NCBI GenBank assembly: GCA_035281645.1
Contig: DATEDN010000177.1
Coordinates: 1 to 64,000 of the forward strand
Direction: 5' to 3'
DNA from: JACCTH01 sp035281645
Lineage (GTDB): Bacteria > Actinomycetota > Acidimicrobiia > Spongiisociales > ZC4RG35
Length of the DNA: 64,000 nucleotides
Positions 50,852 to 59,842 of this stretch are shown here, piece by piece (the stretch's first letter is position 1; each line of letters begins with the position of its first letter). Made by a program: the position numbers and the translations under genes. The notes under the pieces are model-generated. The model was not told where the DNA came from. It did no database searches and worked only from the letters and a program-made list of their open reading frames with translations.

Positions 50852-52807
50852 TTGACCACCGACACCGCGACGCCCGATCTTCTCGCCGAGGCCCGGGCGG
50901 CCCTGGGTCGCCACGATTGGGGGCAGGCATACGACCTCTTTACCCAGGTCGATGCCACTGACGGGCTAAGTCCGGCCGACCTCGAGACCCTGGCCGGGGT
51001 GGCCTGGTTTTCTGGCCGGGGCGTCGAGTCACTCACTCTCACCGAAAAGGCCTTCCACGCCCATTTTGCCGCCGGCGACAAGGTGCGGGCTGCCTATGTG
51101 GCTTTCCAACTCGCCACGCAGTTCGGCCTCCGCAGCAAGAACTCGATCGCAGCCGCCTGGCTTCGGAAGGGCGACCAACTACTTGTCGACGAGCCGGAAG
51201 GATACGCCCACGGTTATCAGCGGCTCGTTCTCGGTTACCTGGCGCAGGCCCGCGGTGAGCCGGAGGCAACCATCGAGCAAGCGGAGCGGGCGGTGGCCAT
51301 CGCCGAGAGATTTGGCAACGCCGACCTTCGGGCCGAGGCACTGACGCTGCTCGGCCGGATCCGCATCGCTCAAGGGGCCACCGCCGAGGGGTTTGCCAAT
51401 TTGGAAGAGGCGGCCGCGTCCGCCGTCAGCGGCGAGCTCACTCCGTTCAACGCCGGCGTCACCTATTGCGTGCTCATCTCCGCCTGCCGCGATCTCACCG
51501 ATTATCAGCGAGCCAGCGAGTGGACCGCGGAGACTGAGCGCTGGTGCGAGAGCCAGTCGGTGCCGGGATTTCCGGGCATTTGCCGCATCCACCGCGCCGA
51601 GGTCGTCGCCCTACACGGAGGTTGGGAAAAGGCCGAGGCAGAGCTGGAGAAGGCAACCGAGGAGCTCAAGGCTTACGACGCAGTACCGCCGATGGCCGAC
51701 GGCTATTACGCCCTCGGAGAGATCAGGCGTCGGCGCGGAGATCTGGCCGGGGCCGAAGCCGCGCTGGCCGAGGCCCATGACCTCGGGCACAGTCCTTACC
51801 CGGCCCTGGCCCTCATCAGGCTTGCCCAGGGGAAAGCGAAAGCCGCCGCCCAATCGATCAACGGCGCCCTCGCCGATGAGACTTGGGATCAGCTTTCGCG
51901 ATCGCGACTGTTGCCCGCCCAGGTGGAGATCCTCGTCGCCACGGGAGATTTGAGCGACGCCCGGAAAGGTGCAGAGGAGTTCACCGAGCTGGTGGCCAAC
52001 CGGCAGTCTCCTGCCCTCGGCGCCGCCGTTGATGAGGCCTGGGGAAGAGTGCTGCTGGCCGAGGGAAACCTCACCGAAGCTCTGCGCAGGCTGCGGGCGG
52101 CGATCAAGGGATGGCGGGAGGTGAAGGCCCCATACGAGGTGGCCGTTGACCAAGTCCTAGTGGCGACCGCCCTCAGATCGACCGGCGACCATGACGGAGC
52201 GGACCTCGAATTGGAGGCAGCGCATAAGGCCTTCGCCGAGCTCGGCGCCCAGCACGACCTGGCCGTCACCGAACGTCTGATTTCATCGGCCGCATCGCGG
52301 CGGGGAGCAGCGGAAGAAGTCAGCAAAACCTTCATGTTCACCGACATCGAGAACTCGACCAACCTGGCCGGCCTTCTTCGCGGCCGGGAATGGGAGCAGT
52401 TACTCGCCTGGCACGATGAGACCCTGCAACGTCTCATCCACCGTCATCGAGGCGAGGTGGTGAGCCATACCGGAGACGGCTTCTTTGTCGTCTTCGATTC
52501 GGCGAGCGATGCCATCGACAGTGCGGTTGCCATCCAGCGGGCCCTGGCCGAGCACCGCCAGATGGCCGGATTCGCGTTGTCGGTTCGTATTGGCCTTCAC
52601 ACCGCCGAGGCCACTCGCCACAACGACAACTACAGCGGACAGGGAGTGCACATCGCCGCTCGGGTTGCGGCATTGGCCACCGGCGGTGAGATCGTGGCTT
52701 CAATCCAATCTTTGCCCCCAGGGGTAGATATTGGCGAGAGTCGAGAGGCATCACTCAAGGGAGTGGAGACTCCGATCGAGGTGGCCTCGGTGATCTGGAG
52801 CGATTAG
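50852..52807 (+). CDS. TPR-repeat protein with a C-terminal class III nucleotidyl cyclase domain
   Basis: The 651-residue protein consists of about 480 residues of helical TPR-like repeats (GYQRLVLGYLAQARGEPEAT, AYDAVPPMADGYYALGEIRR, AVDEAWGRVLLAEGNLTEAL) and a C-terminal cyclase. The cyclase has FMFTDIENSTNLAG near residue 494 with the first metal Asp, VSHTGDGFFVVFDS near 540 with the second, and VRIGLHTAEA. Most relatives also have an AAA ATPase between the parts, which is absent. The start is TTG. Product (cAMP or cGMP) is not determinable. Confidence 0.85.
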   Translation: MTTDTATPDLLAEARAALGRHDWGQAYDLFTQVDATDGLSPADLETLAGVAWFSGRGVESLTLTEKAFHAHFAAGDKVRAAYVAFQLATQFGLRSKNSIAAAWLRKGDQLLVDEPEGYAHGYQRLVLGYLAQARGEPEATIEQAERAVAIAERFGNADLRAEALTLLGRIRIAQGATAEGFANLEEAAASAVSGELTPFNAGVTYCVLISACRDLTDYQRASEWTAETERWCESQSVPGFPGICRIHRAEVVALHGGWEKAEAELEKATEELKAYDAVPPMADGYYALGEIRRRRGDLAGAEAALAEAHDLGHSPYPALALIRLAQGKAKAAAQSINGALADETWDQLSRSRLLPAQVEILVATGDLSDARKGAEEFTELVANRQSPALGAAVDEAWGRVLLAEGNLTEALRRLRAAIKGWREVKAPYEVAVDQVLVATALRSTGDHDGADLELEAAHKAFAELGAQHDLAVTERLISSAASRRGAAEEVSKTFMFTDIENSTNLAGLLRGREWEQLLAWHDETLQRLIHRHRGEVVSHTGDGFFVVFDSASDAIDSAVAIQRALAEHRQMAGFALSVRIGLHTAEATRHNDNYSGQGVHIAARVAALATGGEIVASIQSLPPGVDIGESREASLKGVETPIEVASVIWSD

Positions 52808-53934
52808 CGCCGGACCGATGTAGCTAGGCGTTTTGATTCATCGGCCACCGGCAGTTCGGGTTCGGGTTCAGATGAGTCCGACATCCACTCTCGGACCACT
52901 TCTTTCAGCCGGTTGAGCTCGATCGGGAACTGAGTCGAGAACATCTCCTTGAGCATCTTGAAGCCGGCTGCCGCCGCCTTGCCTTTGGGTTGCAGGAAGC
53001 GATCGTGAACCGTAGTTCCCCCCTCGGTTGGTTCCACTTCGTGGGTCGAGATGATGCTGAGGCCCCCCGGCACCGTCGCTCTTGACGTGTAGTAGTGGGG
53101 AGGGCGCCAATCCAAGAACTCTTGCAGGATCACGTCTTCCCCGTGCATGCAATGGTTGAGAGTGCCGGCTCGTCGCCGACCGCTCGGGTCTTGTTGCTCG
53201 ATACTGGTGATTCCCTCTGACCACTTGGGTCGGAGCAATGGCGAGGAGATGAATTCCCACACCAGCTCGGGCGGGGCGGGAACGAAGCCGGAAAGCGAGA
53301 GCGCAGCCTCGCTCTCGTCGACGTAGACCCGCTTTCGATCGCGATATGACCTCCACGCCGCCTCCAAATCAGTGACCCAGCCACCGACCTCTCCGATGTG
53401 CTCGAACTCTTCGGAGTGGCGCCGGAAACCGAGCTGATCAGGATCGAGCGTCGTCTTGGCCAAACAAGCGTCGGTGATGAACAGATAGGCCGGCTCCGCA
53501 ATCGAGTTCTTGAGGAGTCGGTGAACCAGAATCACGTCGCTTCCCACCAGTTCGGAGCGCCCGGCGATCTTCTGGGTGGCGACTTGACCGTGATGAGCCA
53601 CCAGCTTCAGATTGAGCGACGGGATCAGAATGCAGGCGTTGCATGCGCACGTGGTGGCCTGTCGGATCGAAAGCAGACGATTACGAAAGTCGAAATAGCA
53701 CCCCTCAGCCGTGTCGAGGAGCAGCGATCCATCGACCTCATCGGTAATGGCGAAGGCAAAGGCGGCGTCGCCCTCGAGCTTGGAGAGCTTGAAAAGCGGT
53801 CTTAGTCCCTTGACGACCGTGTTCATCAGGTCAGCCAGGATGTCTTGAGCGTGATCGAGCTCGACTCCGGCTAGATAGGAGGTGTAGCCGGAGATATCGG
53901 CGATGATCAGACAGGCTGGGTCGGTAGCAGCCAC
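52804..53934 (-). CDS. DUF2652 (cyclase-like) plus SRPBCC-domain protein
   Basis: The 376-residue protein starts at GTG. Residues about 1-190 match the DUF2652/adenylate-cyclase-like domain (LIIADISGYTSYLAGVELDH, LSKLEGDAAFAFAI, LIPSLNLKLVAHHG). The C-terminal part is an SRPBCC/polyketide-cyclase fold (LSGFVPAPPELVWEFISSPL, GTLNHCMHGEDVILQEFLDW). Both cyclase metal Asp positions seem partly kept (IADISGY, EGDAAFA). Function unknown. It overlaps the convergent TPR-cyclase gene by 4 nt, so two cyclase-related genes are tail to tail. Confidence 0.78.
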   Translation of the reverse strand: MAATDPACLIIADISGYTSYLAGVELDHAQDILADLMNTVVKGLRPLFKLSKLEGDAAFAFAITDEVDGSLLLDTAEGCYFDFRNRLLSIRQATTCACNACILIPSLNLKLVAHHGQVATQKIAGRSELVGSDVILVHRLLKNSIAEPAYLFITDACLAKTTLDPDQLGFRRHSEEFEHIGEVGGWVTDLEAAWRSYRDRKRVYVDESEAALSLSGFVPAPPELVWEFISSPLLRPKWSEGITSIEQQDPSGRRRAGTLNHCMHGEDVILQEFLDWRPPHYYTSRATVPGGLSIISTHEVEPTEGGTTVHDRFLQPKGKAAAAGFKMLKEMFSTQFPIELNRLKEVVREWMSDSSEPEPELPVADESKRLATSVRR

Positions 53935-53966
53935 GGCCCAGCGATGGTATCTGTAGGAAGAAGGTT

Positions 53967-55997
53967 TTGGACCACAGTCACCACCATCAACACCAGGAAC
54001 ACCAGGAACGCCCGGGACATGACCAGCACGCCGGTCACAGCGTGGCCATGTTTCGGGACCGCTTCTGGGCATGCCTGGCGCTGACCGTCCCAGTTATTTT
54101 GTGGAGCGAGATGCCCCAGCAATGGCTGGGATACACCGCGCCACGTTTCCCCGGTTCCGCACTGATTGCCCCGCTCTTGGGAACGGCCATCTTCCTCTAT
54201 GGGGGCTTGCCATTTCTCAGAGGAGCGATTCGTGAGATCCAAGCCCGCCAGCCAGGAATGATGCTCTTGATCGGGATGGCGATCATCGTCGCCTTTATCG
54301 CTTCCGCGGCCACGACCCTTGGCTTTTTCGGCCTCGAGTTCTGGTGGGAACTGGCCGCCCTCATCACCATCATGCTCCTCGGCCACTGGATGGAGATGCG
54401 TGCCATCGGCCAGGCGCGGGGAGCCCTTGGTGCTCTGGCGGAGCTGTTACCCGACGAGGCCGAGCGCATGACCGACGCCGGTTCCGAGACGGTTCCAGTT
54501 TCAGAGCTAGGCGTTGGCGATGTCGTGTTGGTCCGGCCCGGAGGACGGATTCCGGCCGATGGAGAGATCGTTGCTGGCGAGGTCGAGGTCGACGAGTCGA
54601 TGGTCACCGGTGAATCTCGACCGGTCTCGAAATCAGAGGGCGACCGGGTGGTCGCTGGAACCGTTGCCACAGATTCGGCAATACGTCTGCGAATCGACGC
54701 CGTTGGTGAAAAAACTGCTCTAGCTGGCATCGAGCGACTGGTGGCAGAGGCCCAGAGCTCTCGCTCGCGGGCTCAGGTATTGGCCGATCGGGCTGCCGCC
54801 CTTCTCTTCTACGTCGCCATCGGGGCGGCGATCTTCACCGTGATCGGATGGCTGACAGCGGGGCAACCCAACGAAGCAGTCGTGCGGACCGTCGCTGTCC
54901 TCGTCATTGCCTGTCCCCATGCCCTGGGGCTGGCGATCCCACTGGTCATCGCCATCTCGACCAGCCTGGCGGCTCGCAACGGAATCCTCGTCAAGGACCG
55001 GCTGGCACTGGAGCGAATGCGCAAGGTCGACGTGGTCCTCTTCGACAAGACCGGCACCTTGACAAAGGGTCAACATGCGGTGCGCGATGTCTTCGCGGTC
55101 GATGGCGATACCGATCGACTGCTGGCATTGGCAGGGGCGGTCGAGTCCGACTCCGAGCATCCGCTGGCGCGAGCAGTCGTGGCCGCCGCCAGGCAGCGGG
55201 GCGAGGTGCCGGTGGCGACCGGCTTTCGGGCGATGAGCGGCCGCGGTGTCGAAGCCCAGGTCGGAGAAGCCCGGGTGGCGGTGGGGGGCCCTGCCCTGCT
55301 GGCCGAACGCAACCTCGACCGGCCGGCGTCAGTGGAGGCCACGACGAAGGCGTGGTCGGAGCGCGGGGCAGGCATTCTCTATGTAGTTACCGACGACCAG
55401 GTGAGGGGGGCGTTGTCGCTGGAGGACGAGATTCGTCCGGAATCGGTGGAGGCAGTGAGAAAGCTCCACCAACTGGGCGTCCAGGTCGCGTTGATCACCG
55501 GCGATGCCCGGCAGGTGGCGGACGCGGTTGGGGCCGACCTGGGGATCGACCAGGTGCTCTCCGAAGTCCTGCCCGAAGACAAGCACTCACGGGTGGCCGA
55601 ACTGCAGAAAAAAGGTTCGATCGTGGCGATGGTGGGCGATGGGGTCAACGATGCTCCGGCTCTGGCCCAAGCTGATGTCGGCATAGCGATCGGGGCAGGG
55701 ACCGATGTCGCCATCGAGTCGGCTGGAATCATTCTTGCCACCGACGATCCGCGGGCGGTAGTTGGTGTCCGGCGTCTCTCGCAGGCGGGATATCGCAAAA
55801 TGGTTCAGAACTTGGTCTGGGCCACCGGCTACAACGTGGCGGCGATACCCCTCGCCGCCGGTGCTTTGGCTTGGGCCGGGATCGTGCTGGCTCCGGCCGC
55901 AGCGGCGGTGCTGATGAGCGCCTCCACTGTCATCGTCGCCATCAACGCCCAGTTGCTACGAGGCCTGGATCTTCGCCCGGATCTCGATAGTCGTTAG
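53967..55997 (+). CDS. copB: Heavy-metal P-type ATPase, CopB type
   Basis: The 676-residue P1B ATPase has a His-rich N-terminus (DHSHHHQHQEHQERPGHDQH) and the membrane metal motif CPH near residue 316 (VIACPHALGLAIPL), which marks the CopB (copper/silver, P1B-3) group. The phosphorylation site is VLFDKTGTLTKGQ with Asp near 363; other motifs are VDESMVTGESRPV, SEHPLARAV and MVGDGVNDAPALAQAD. It exports copper or silver. The start is TTG after GGAAGAAGG. No metalloregulator is adjacent. Confidence 0.93.
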   Translation: MDHSHHHQHQEHQERPGHDQHAGHSVAMFRDRFWACLALTVPVILWSEMPQQWLGYTAPRFPGSALIAPLLGTAIFLYGGLPFLRGAIREIQARQPGMMLLIGMAIIVAFIASAATTLGFFGLEFWWELAALITIMLLGHWMEMRAIGQARGALGALAELLPDEAERMTDAGSETVPVSELGVGDVVLVRPGGRIPADGEIVAGEVEVDESMVTGESRPVSKSEGDRVVAGTVATDSAIRLRIDAVGEKTALAGIERLVAEAQSSRSRAQVLADRAAALLFYVAIGAAIFTVIGWLTAGQPNEAVVRTVAVLVIACPHALGLAIPLVIAISTSLAARNGILVKDRLALERMRKVDVVLFDKTGTLTKGQHAVRDVFAVDGDTDRLLALAGAVESDSEHPLARAVVAAARQRGEVPVATGFRAMSGRGVEAQVGEARVAVGGPALLAERNLDRPASVEATTKAWSERGAGILYVVTDDQVRGALSLEDEIRPESVEAVRKLHQLGVQVALITGDARQVADAVGADLGIDQVLSEVLPEDKHSRVAELQKKGSIVAMVGDGVNDAPALAQADVGIAIGAGTDVAIESAGIILATDDPRAVVGVRRLSQAGYRKMVQNLVWATGYNVAAIPLAAGALAWAGIVLAPAAAAVLMSASTVIVAINAQLLRGLDLRPDLDSR

Positions 55998-56006
55998 CGT
56001 TAAACA

Positions 56007-56789
56007 ATGAAGCAGCCGGGTATGTCACCCGGTGACCAAAAGGAGGCTTCCTTGTTTCCGACGGGTGATGACCAGGTTCCGGGCAAGGGCCTTGGCGTTG
56101 TCACGGTGGTCCTCATCGCCCTAAACGTTCTGGTCTTCCTCTTCCTCCAGGGTGCCGGTGCGAACGAGACCTTCACCTACGGCTACGCGGCAGTACCGCT
56201 CGAGATCACCACCGGCGATGACCTGACCGCGGAGCAAGTCATCGAGACCTCGCAGGGACCAGTCGAAGTCCCACAAGAGCCCGGACCCAACCCGATTTAT
56301 CTCACCCTTCTCACCAGCATGTTCATGCATGCCGGATGGCTCCACCTCATCGGCAACATGGTCTTCCTGTGGGTGTTCGGAGACAACGTCGAGCATGCCA
56401 TCAGTCGCGGCCTCTACGTGATCTTTTATCTGTTGGCAGGATTGGTTGCCGCCCTTGCCCAGATCCTCATCAACCCCGACTCTCCGATTCCCACCCTGGG
56501 CGCCTCCGGTGCCGTCTCCGGTGTCTTGGGCGCCTACCTGGTGCTCTTCCCACGCAACCGGGTCCGGGTCATGATCGGACTCCGCCCGGCGCTCCTCCCC
56601 GCCATCGCCGTGATCGGCATGTGGGCGGTCTTCCAGTTCATCAATGGCATCGGCGCCTTCGCCGTCTCGGAGGAAACCACCGGGGGCGTCGCTTACATGG
56701 CCCACATCGGGGGCTTCGTCATCGGACTGATCGCCGGCGCCCTGGCCAGGGGCGCGGGTGCCCACGAGGTGGGCTCGAGGGTTACCTAG
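56007..56789 (+). CDS. Rhomboid family intramembrane serine protease
   Basis: The 260-residue membrane protease has six or more spans. The catalytic Ser is in GASGAVSGVLGAYLVLFPRN near residue 165 and the His in MAHIGGFVIGLIAGALA near 232. The conserved MFMHAGWLHLIGNMVFLWVF (L1/HxxxN region) is also present. It cleaves transmembrane substrates; targets unknown. It lies 9 nt after copB. Confidence 0.93.
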   Translation: MKQPGMSPGDQKEASLFPTGDDQVPGKGLGVVTVVLIALNVLVFLFLQGAGANETFTYGYAAVPLEITTGDDLTAEQVIETSQGPVEVPQEPGPNPIYLTLLTSMFMHAGWLHLIGNMVFLWVFGDNVEHAISRGLYVIFYLLAGLVAALAQILINPDSPIPTLGASGAVSGVLGAYLVLFPRNRVRVMIGLRPALLPAIAVIGMWAVFQFINGIGAFAVSEETTGGVAYMAHIGGFVIGLIAGALARGAGAHEVGSRVT

Positions 56790-57594
56790 CCGCGGCCTGG
56801 CCGTCTCGCCAGGCCAGCCAATCGTGACCGGGGGAGAGGTCCCAGCGAGGGCCATTGAATCCGAGGGTGAATTGGGTGAAGCCCATTTCGACGTAGGTGG
56901 GGGCATCTTTGGCCAGGAAGCGGTCGAGGTCTGTGGGCTCGACTCCCAGGCCCCATTCGATCTCCCCGGGATCGCGTCCCAGCTCTGCGCACCAGCGCCG
57001 CAGAGCATCGATTTTGGGCTCCATCTCGGTCGGATCGTCAGGAAATCCTCCGTGCCAGGAGTCGGCGTGCTCGGCCACGATCCGAAGGGTCTTCTTCAAT
57101 CCACCTCCCGCCACCAGCACCGGCAACGGTCGGATCGGTGGTGGATTCAATTTCTCCCATCGGGCTTTGATGCGAGGCAGGCTCGTTGCCAGATCATCGA
57201 GCCGACTGCCCGCGGTCCCGAAGTCATATCCGTACTCGGCGTAGTCCCGTCGAAACCAACCCGAGCCGATGCCGAAGACCAGGCGGCCATCGGAGATGTG
57301 ATCAACCGTCCGAGCCATATCTGCCAGGAGGTCTGGGTTGCGGTAGGAATTACAGGTAACCAGAGCACCCAATTCCACCCGCGAGGTCTGCGCCGCCCAT
57401 GCCGCCAGCAACGACCAGCATTCGAAATGAGTCCCGTCGCGCTCGCCGTAAAGCGGGAAGAAGTGGTCCCAGGTGTAAAGCAGGTCGAATCCCATCTCTT
57501 CAACCAGGTCCACCGTTGTCCGGAGCCGGGGGTAATCGCCGTGTTGGGGGTGAAGCTGCGCTGCGATCCGAATCGGCCGACCGGTCTGTGTCAT
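56782..57594 (-). CDS. LLM class (luciferase-like), probably F420-dependent oxidoreductase
   Basis: The 270-residue TIM-barrel flavin/F420 enzyme has RTTVDLVEEMGFDLLYTWDH near the N-terminus, LAAWAAQTSRVELGALVTCN, ARTVDHISDGRLVFGIGSGW and PLPVLVAGGGLKKTLRIVAE. These fit the actinobacterial F420-dependent LLM group. Substrate unknown. It is the third gene of the SDR, QueA-like, LLM operon and overlaps the convergent rhomboid gene by 8 nt. Confidence 0.87.
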   Translation of the reverse strand: MTQTGRPIRIAAQLHPQHGDYPRLRTTVDLVEEMGFDLLYTWDHFFPLYGERDGTHFECWSLLAAWAAQTSRVELGALVTCNSYRNPDLLADMARTVDHISDGRLVFGIGSGWFRRDYAEYGYDFGTAGSRLDDLATSLPRIKARWEKLNPPPIRPLPVLVAGGGLKKTLRIVAEHADSWHGGFPDDPTEMEPKIDALRRWCAELGRDPGEIEWGLGVEPTDLDRFLAKDAPTYVEMGFTQFTLGFNGPRWDLSPGHDWLAWRDGQAAAR

Positions 57595-58643
57595 TGCGAT
57601 CGTTGCCGCAGGATGAGGCTCGAGTCGCCGAACTCGTGCCAGAGGTAATCGGTCTCTAGCGCCGCCTCATACATCTGTCGAGCACCGTCACTCCCGGCAA
57701 CGCTCTCGATGATCGAAAGATGGCTTGCTCCCGGCTCGTGCCAGCCGGTGATGAGACCGTCGATCGTTCGCACGCCGCCGGCGGGGCCTACGACGAGGTC
57801 CGTGTAACCCTCCGCGGCCCGCAGGCTGCCATCCTCATTACCTGCGCTCTCGAGGGCGCGAAGAACTGTCGTGCCGACGGCGATGGCTCTTCCTCCCTGA
57901 GCTCGAAGCTCATTAATGACTGCGGCTGCCGGGGCGGAAACCCGAAACCATTCGGGGCCGGGAAGCTCACCGGTTTCGAACGACGAAACCCCGCTATGCA
58001 GCACCACCGAGACCAAAGTCACACCCGCCGCGGCCAGGTGGGAAAGGATCTCGTGAGTGAACGGCCGACCGGCGCTCGGCATTTCGGCGCTCCCTGGCTC
58101 GGTGGCGTAAACCGTTTGATAGTCCTCGAGAGGCCAGGGTTCGCCGCCCTCGCCGTAGCGAATCGGCTTGCCGTGCCGGTCGAGGTATTGAGACAAGGCG
58201 AGAGGCAGCTCGAGGCTCGCTCTCCAGAGCCGAGGGGTGCGGAGATCCTGAGCCAGGAGGTGGATCGATCCTCCCCCATCGAGATCGAGGGTCTGGGGAT
58301 CGAGAGCCGGACCGGGAGCACTGCCGACGCCCCGCGGGATTCGCACCTCCACGCTCCAGAGTCCGTCCGGTTGGGCAACCGAGAGATGAACACGCAGCGG
58401 GGTCCCAGCATGGGTGTGGGCATCCAGGGCGTATGCCATCGTCGACGACACGTTGATGACGAGGGCATCACCCTCTCCTAGATGATCCCCGATACGCCGA
58501 AAATGAGTATGCAACGGCGGACCCAAGGGAGCGCGGAAGACCATGAGACGAACGTCGTCCCGGCCCGACCCCCGGACCTCAGGGGGCGCCGAGGCCACCT
58601 GAGCTGGGGGGAGCGCGAAGTTGAACGCGGTGCCGACGCTCAT
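57591..58643 (-). CDS. QueA-like S-adenosylmethionine:tRNA ribosyltransferase-isomerase
   Basis: The 350-residue protein is related to QueA, which adds the cyclopentenediol-type ring to preQ1 in tRNA. Matching parts are ALVINVSSTMAYALDAH, GRPFTHEILSHLAAAGVTLV, PAAAVINELRAQGGRAIAVG, TTVLRALESAGNEDG and EGYTDLVVGPAGG. The HSGVSSFE segment replaces the usual HVGLGTF-type motif, and no other queuosine genes are near, so it may be a paralog with another substrate. 4-nt overlaps link it to both neighbours. Confidence 0.82.
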   Translation of the reverse strand: MSVGTAFNFALPPAQVASAPPEVRGSGRDDVRLMVFRAPLGPPLHTHFRRIGDHLGEGDALVINVSSTMAYALDAHTHAGTPLRVHLSVAQPDGLWSVEVRIPRGVGSAPGPALDPQTLDLDGGGSIHLLAQDLRTPRLWRASLELPLALSQYLDRHGKPIRYGEGGEPWPLEDYQTVYATEPGSAEMPSAGRPFTHEILSHLAAAGVTLVSVVLHSGVSSFETGELPGPEWFRVSAPAAAVINELRAQGGRAIAVGTTVLRALESAGNEDGSLRAAEGYTDLVVGPAGGVRTIDGLITGWHEPGASHLSIIESVAGSDGARQMYEAALETDYLWHEFGDSSLILRQRSQ

Positions 58644-59341
58644 TGGGTGGGCACCAGGTCGCGGGCCGCATAGCGACCCGAGGGTCGGTCCGACTCGATC
58701 AGGTTCATGAGGCCAGGGACACTCTCTTCCGGAGGGGGACGGTCGGAGATGTCCTCACCGGGGTAGGCCTCTTGATGCATCCGGGTGTTCATGTCGCCGG
58801 GATCGACCCAGTAGACCCGAACCTGACTTTCCTCGGCGGCGAGGATCCGTGACATCTGCTCGAGGGCGGCCTTCGAGGAGCCATACCCACCCCATCCCTC
58901 GTATGCCTCCAAAGCGGCGTCGGAGGTGATGTTGATCACGGTCCCCTGCGACTGACGCAGGAGGGGGAGGGCCAGCTGGATCATCCCCAGGGGGGCGATG
59001 ACGTTTGTCCGATAGACCTGCTCGAGGATGTCAAGGGGATATTCCGCCAGGGCCGGTTGAGGGCTGGGCCCCAGGATCGAGGCGTTGTTCACCAAGAGGT
59101 TGAGCTGCCCGTCCGCGGCCTCGACCAAGCGGCGGCGATGATCGGCTTCCGAAACGTCACCGGGGACGGCCACCACCTTGGTGAGCTCGGCTAGTTCGGC
59201 GCGAGTTTGTTCGAGATCGTCAAGCCCGCGGGCGTCGATGACCAACCGGTAGGCGTCGTGGGCAAGCCTGCGCGCTAGTGCAAGCCCGAGGCCACGGGAG
59301 GCGCCGGTGATGATCGCTACGCGGACCTGGCTGGTGGTCAC
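58640..59341 (-). CDS. SDR family oxidoreductase
   Basis: The 233-residue short-chain dehydrogenase has IITGASRGLGLALARRL, LLVNNASILGP, the Ser region NITSDAALEAYEG and GYGSSKAALEQ with Tyr/Lys, followed by VDPGDMNTRM. A SoxR-type box lies just upstream, within a TTGACT-19-TAAGTT promoter-like arrangement whose -10 is 7 nt before GTG 59341, suggesting a leaderless GTG start (TTG 59350 is the alternative). Likely induced by redox-active compounds. Confidence 0.85.
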   Translation of the reverse strand: MTTSQVRVAIITGASRGLGLALARRLAHDAYRLVIDARGLDDLEQTRAELAELTKVVAVPGDVSEADHRRRLVEAADGQLNLLVNNASILGPSPQPALAEYPLDILEQVYRTNVIAPLGMIQLALPLLRQSQGTVINITSDAALEAYEGWGGYGSSKAALEQMSRILAAEESQVRVYWVDPGDMNTRMHQEAYPGEDISDRPPPEESVPGLMNLIESDRPSGRYAARDLVPTQ

Positions 59342-59356
59342 AGGTTTCAACTTACA

Positions 59357-59376
59357 ACTTCAAGCTAACTTTAAGT
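59357..59376. promoter_or_regulatory. SoxR-binding site (SoxR box)
   Basis: ACTTCAAGCTAACTTTAAGT is an imperfect dyad (7 of 8 arm positions) closely matching the SoxR operator CCTCAAGTTAACTTGAGG. It lies between soxR and the divergent SDR operon, and on the SDR side it sits in a 19-bp promoter spacer, as expected for MerR-family activation. Confidence 0.75.
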
Positions 59377-59395
59377 CAAGACCTAAAATTCTCGA

Positions 59396-59842
59396 ATGGG
59401 TGCCTTACCGGAAACGATCACCATTGGCGAGCTGGCGACGCGCAGTGGAACTTCAACTTCGGCCCTTCGCTTCTATGAGAGCAAGGGCTTGATCGATTCG
59501 GAACGGACCGACGGCAACCAGCGCCGCTATCACCGTTCCACGCTCCGTCGCATTGCCACGATCCGCGCTGCTCAGGCAGTGGGACTGACCCTAGAGGAGA
59601 TCTCCTCGGCTTTGGCCACCCTGCCCCGGCATCGAACGGCGGGCCGGGCCGACTGGGAGCGATTGTCGAAGAACTGGAGGCGGCGTCTCGACATCCAGAT
59701 CGAGCGCCTGGAGGTGCTGCGGGACACGCTGACTGGGTGCATCGGCTGCGGTTGCCTTTCCTTGGGCACCTGCCAGCTGGTGAACTACGGTGACCGCCAG
59801 GCGGCCAACGGACCCGGTGCCCCCGGGCTCAGGGTCGACTAA
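59396..59842 (+). CDS. soxR: Redox-sensitive transcriptional activator SoxR
   Basis: The 148-residue MerR-family regulator has the winged HTH TITIGELATRSGTSTSALRF followed by YESKGLIDSERTDGNQRRY. A dimerisation helix precedes the [2Fe-2S] site CIGCGCLSLGTC (Cys115, 118, 120, 126). In actinobacteria SoxR responds to redox-active small molecules and controls a few oxidoreductases; the divergent SDR operon is the probable target. Confidence 0.95.
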   Translation: MGALPETITIGELATRSGTSTSALRFYESKGLIDSERTDGNQRRYHRSTLRRIATIRAAQAVGLTLEEISSALATLPRHRTAGRADWERLSKNWRRRLDIQIERLEVLRDTLTGCIGCGCLSLGTCQLVNYGDRQAANGPGAPGLRVD

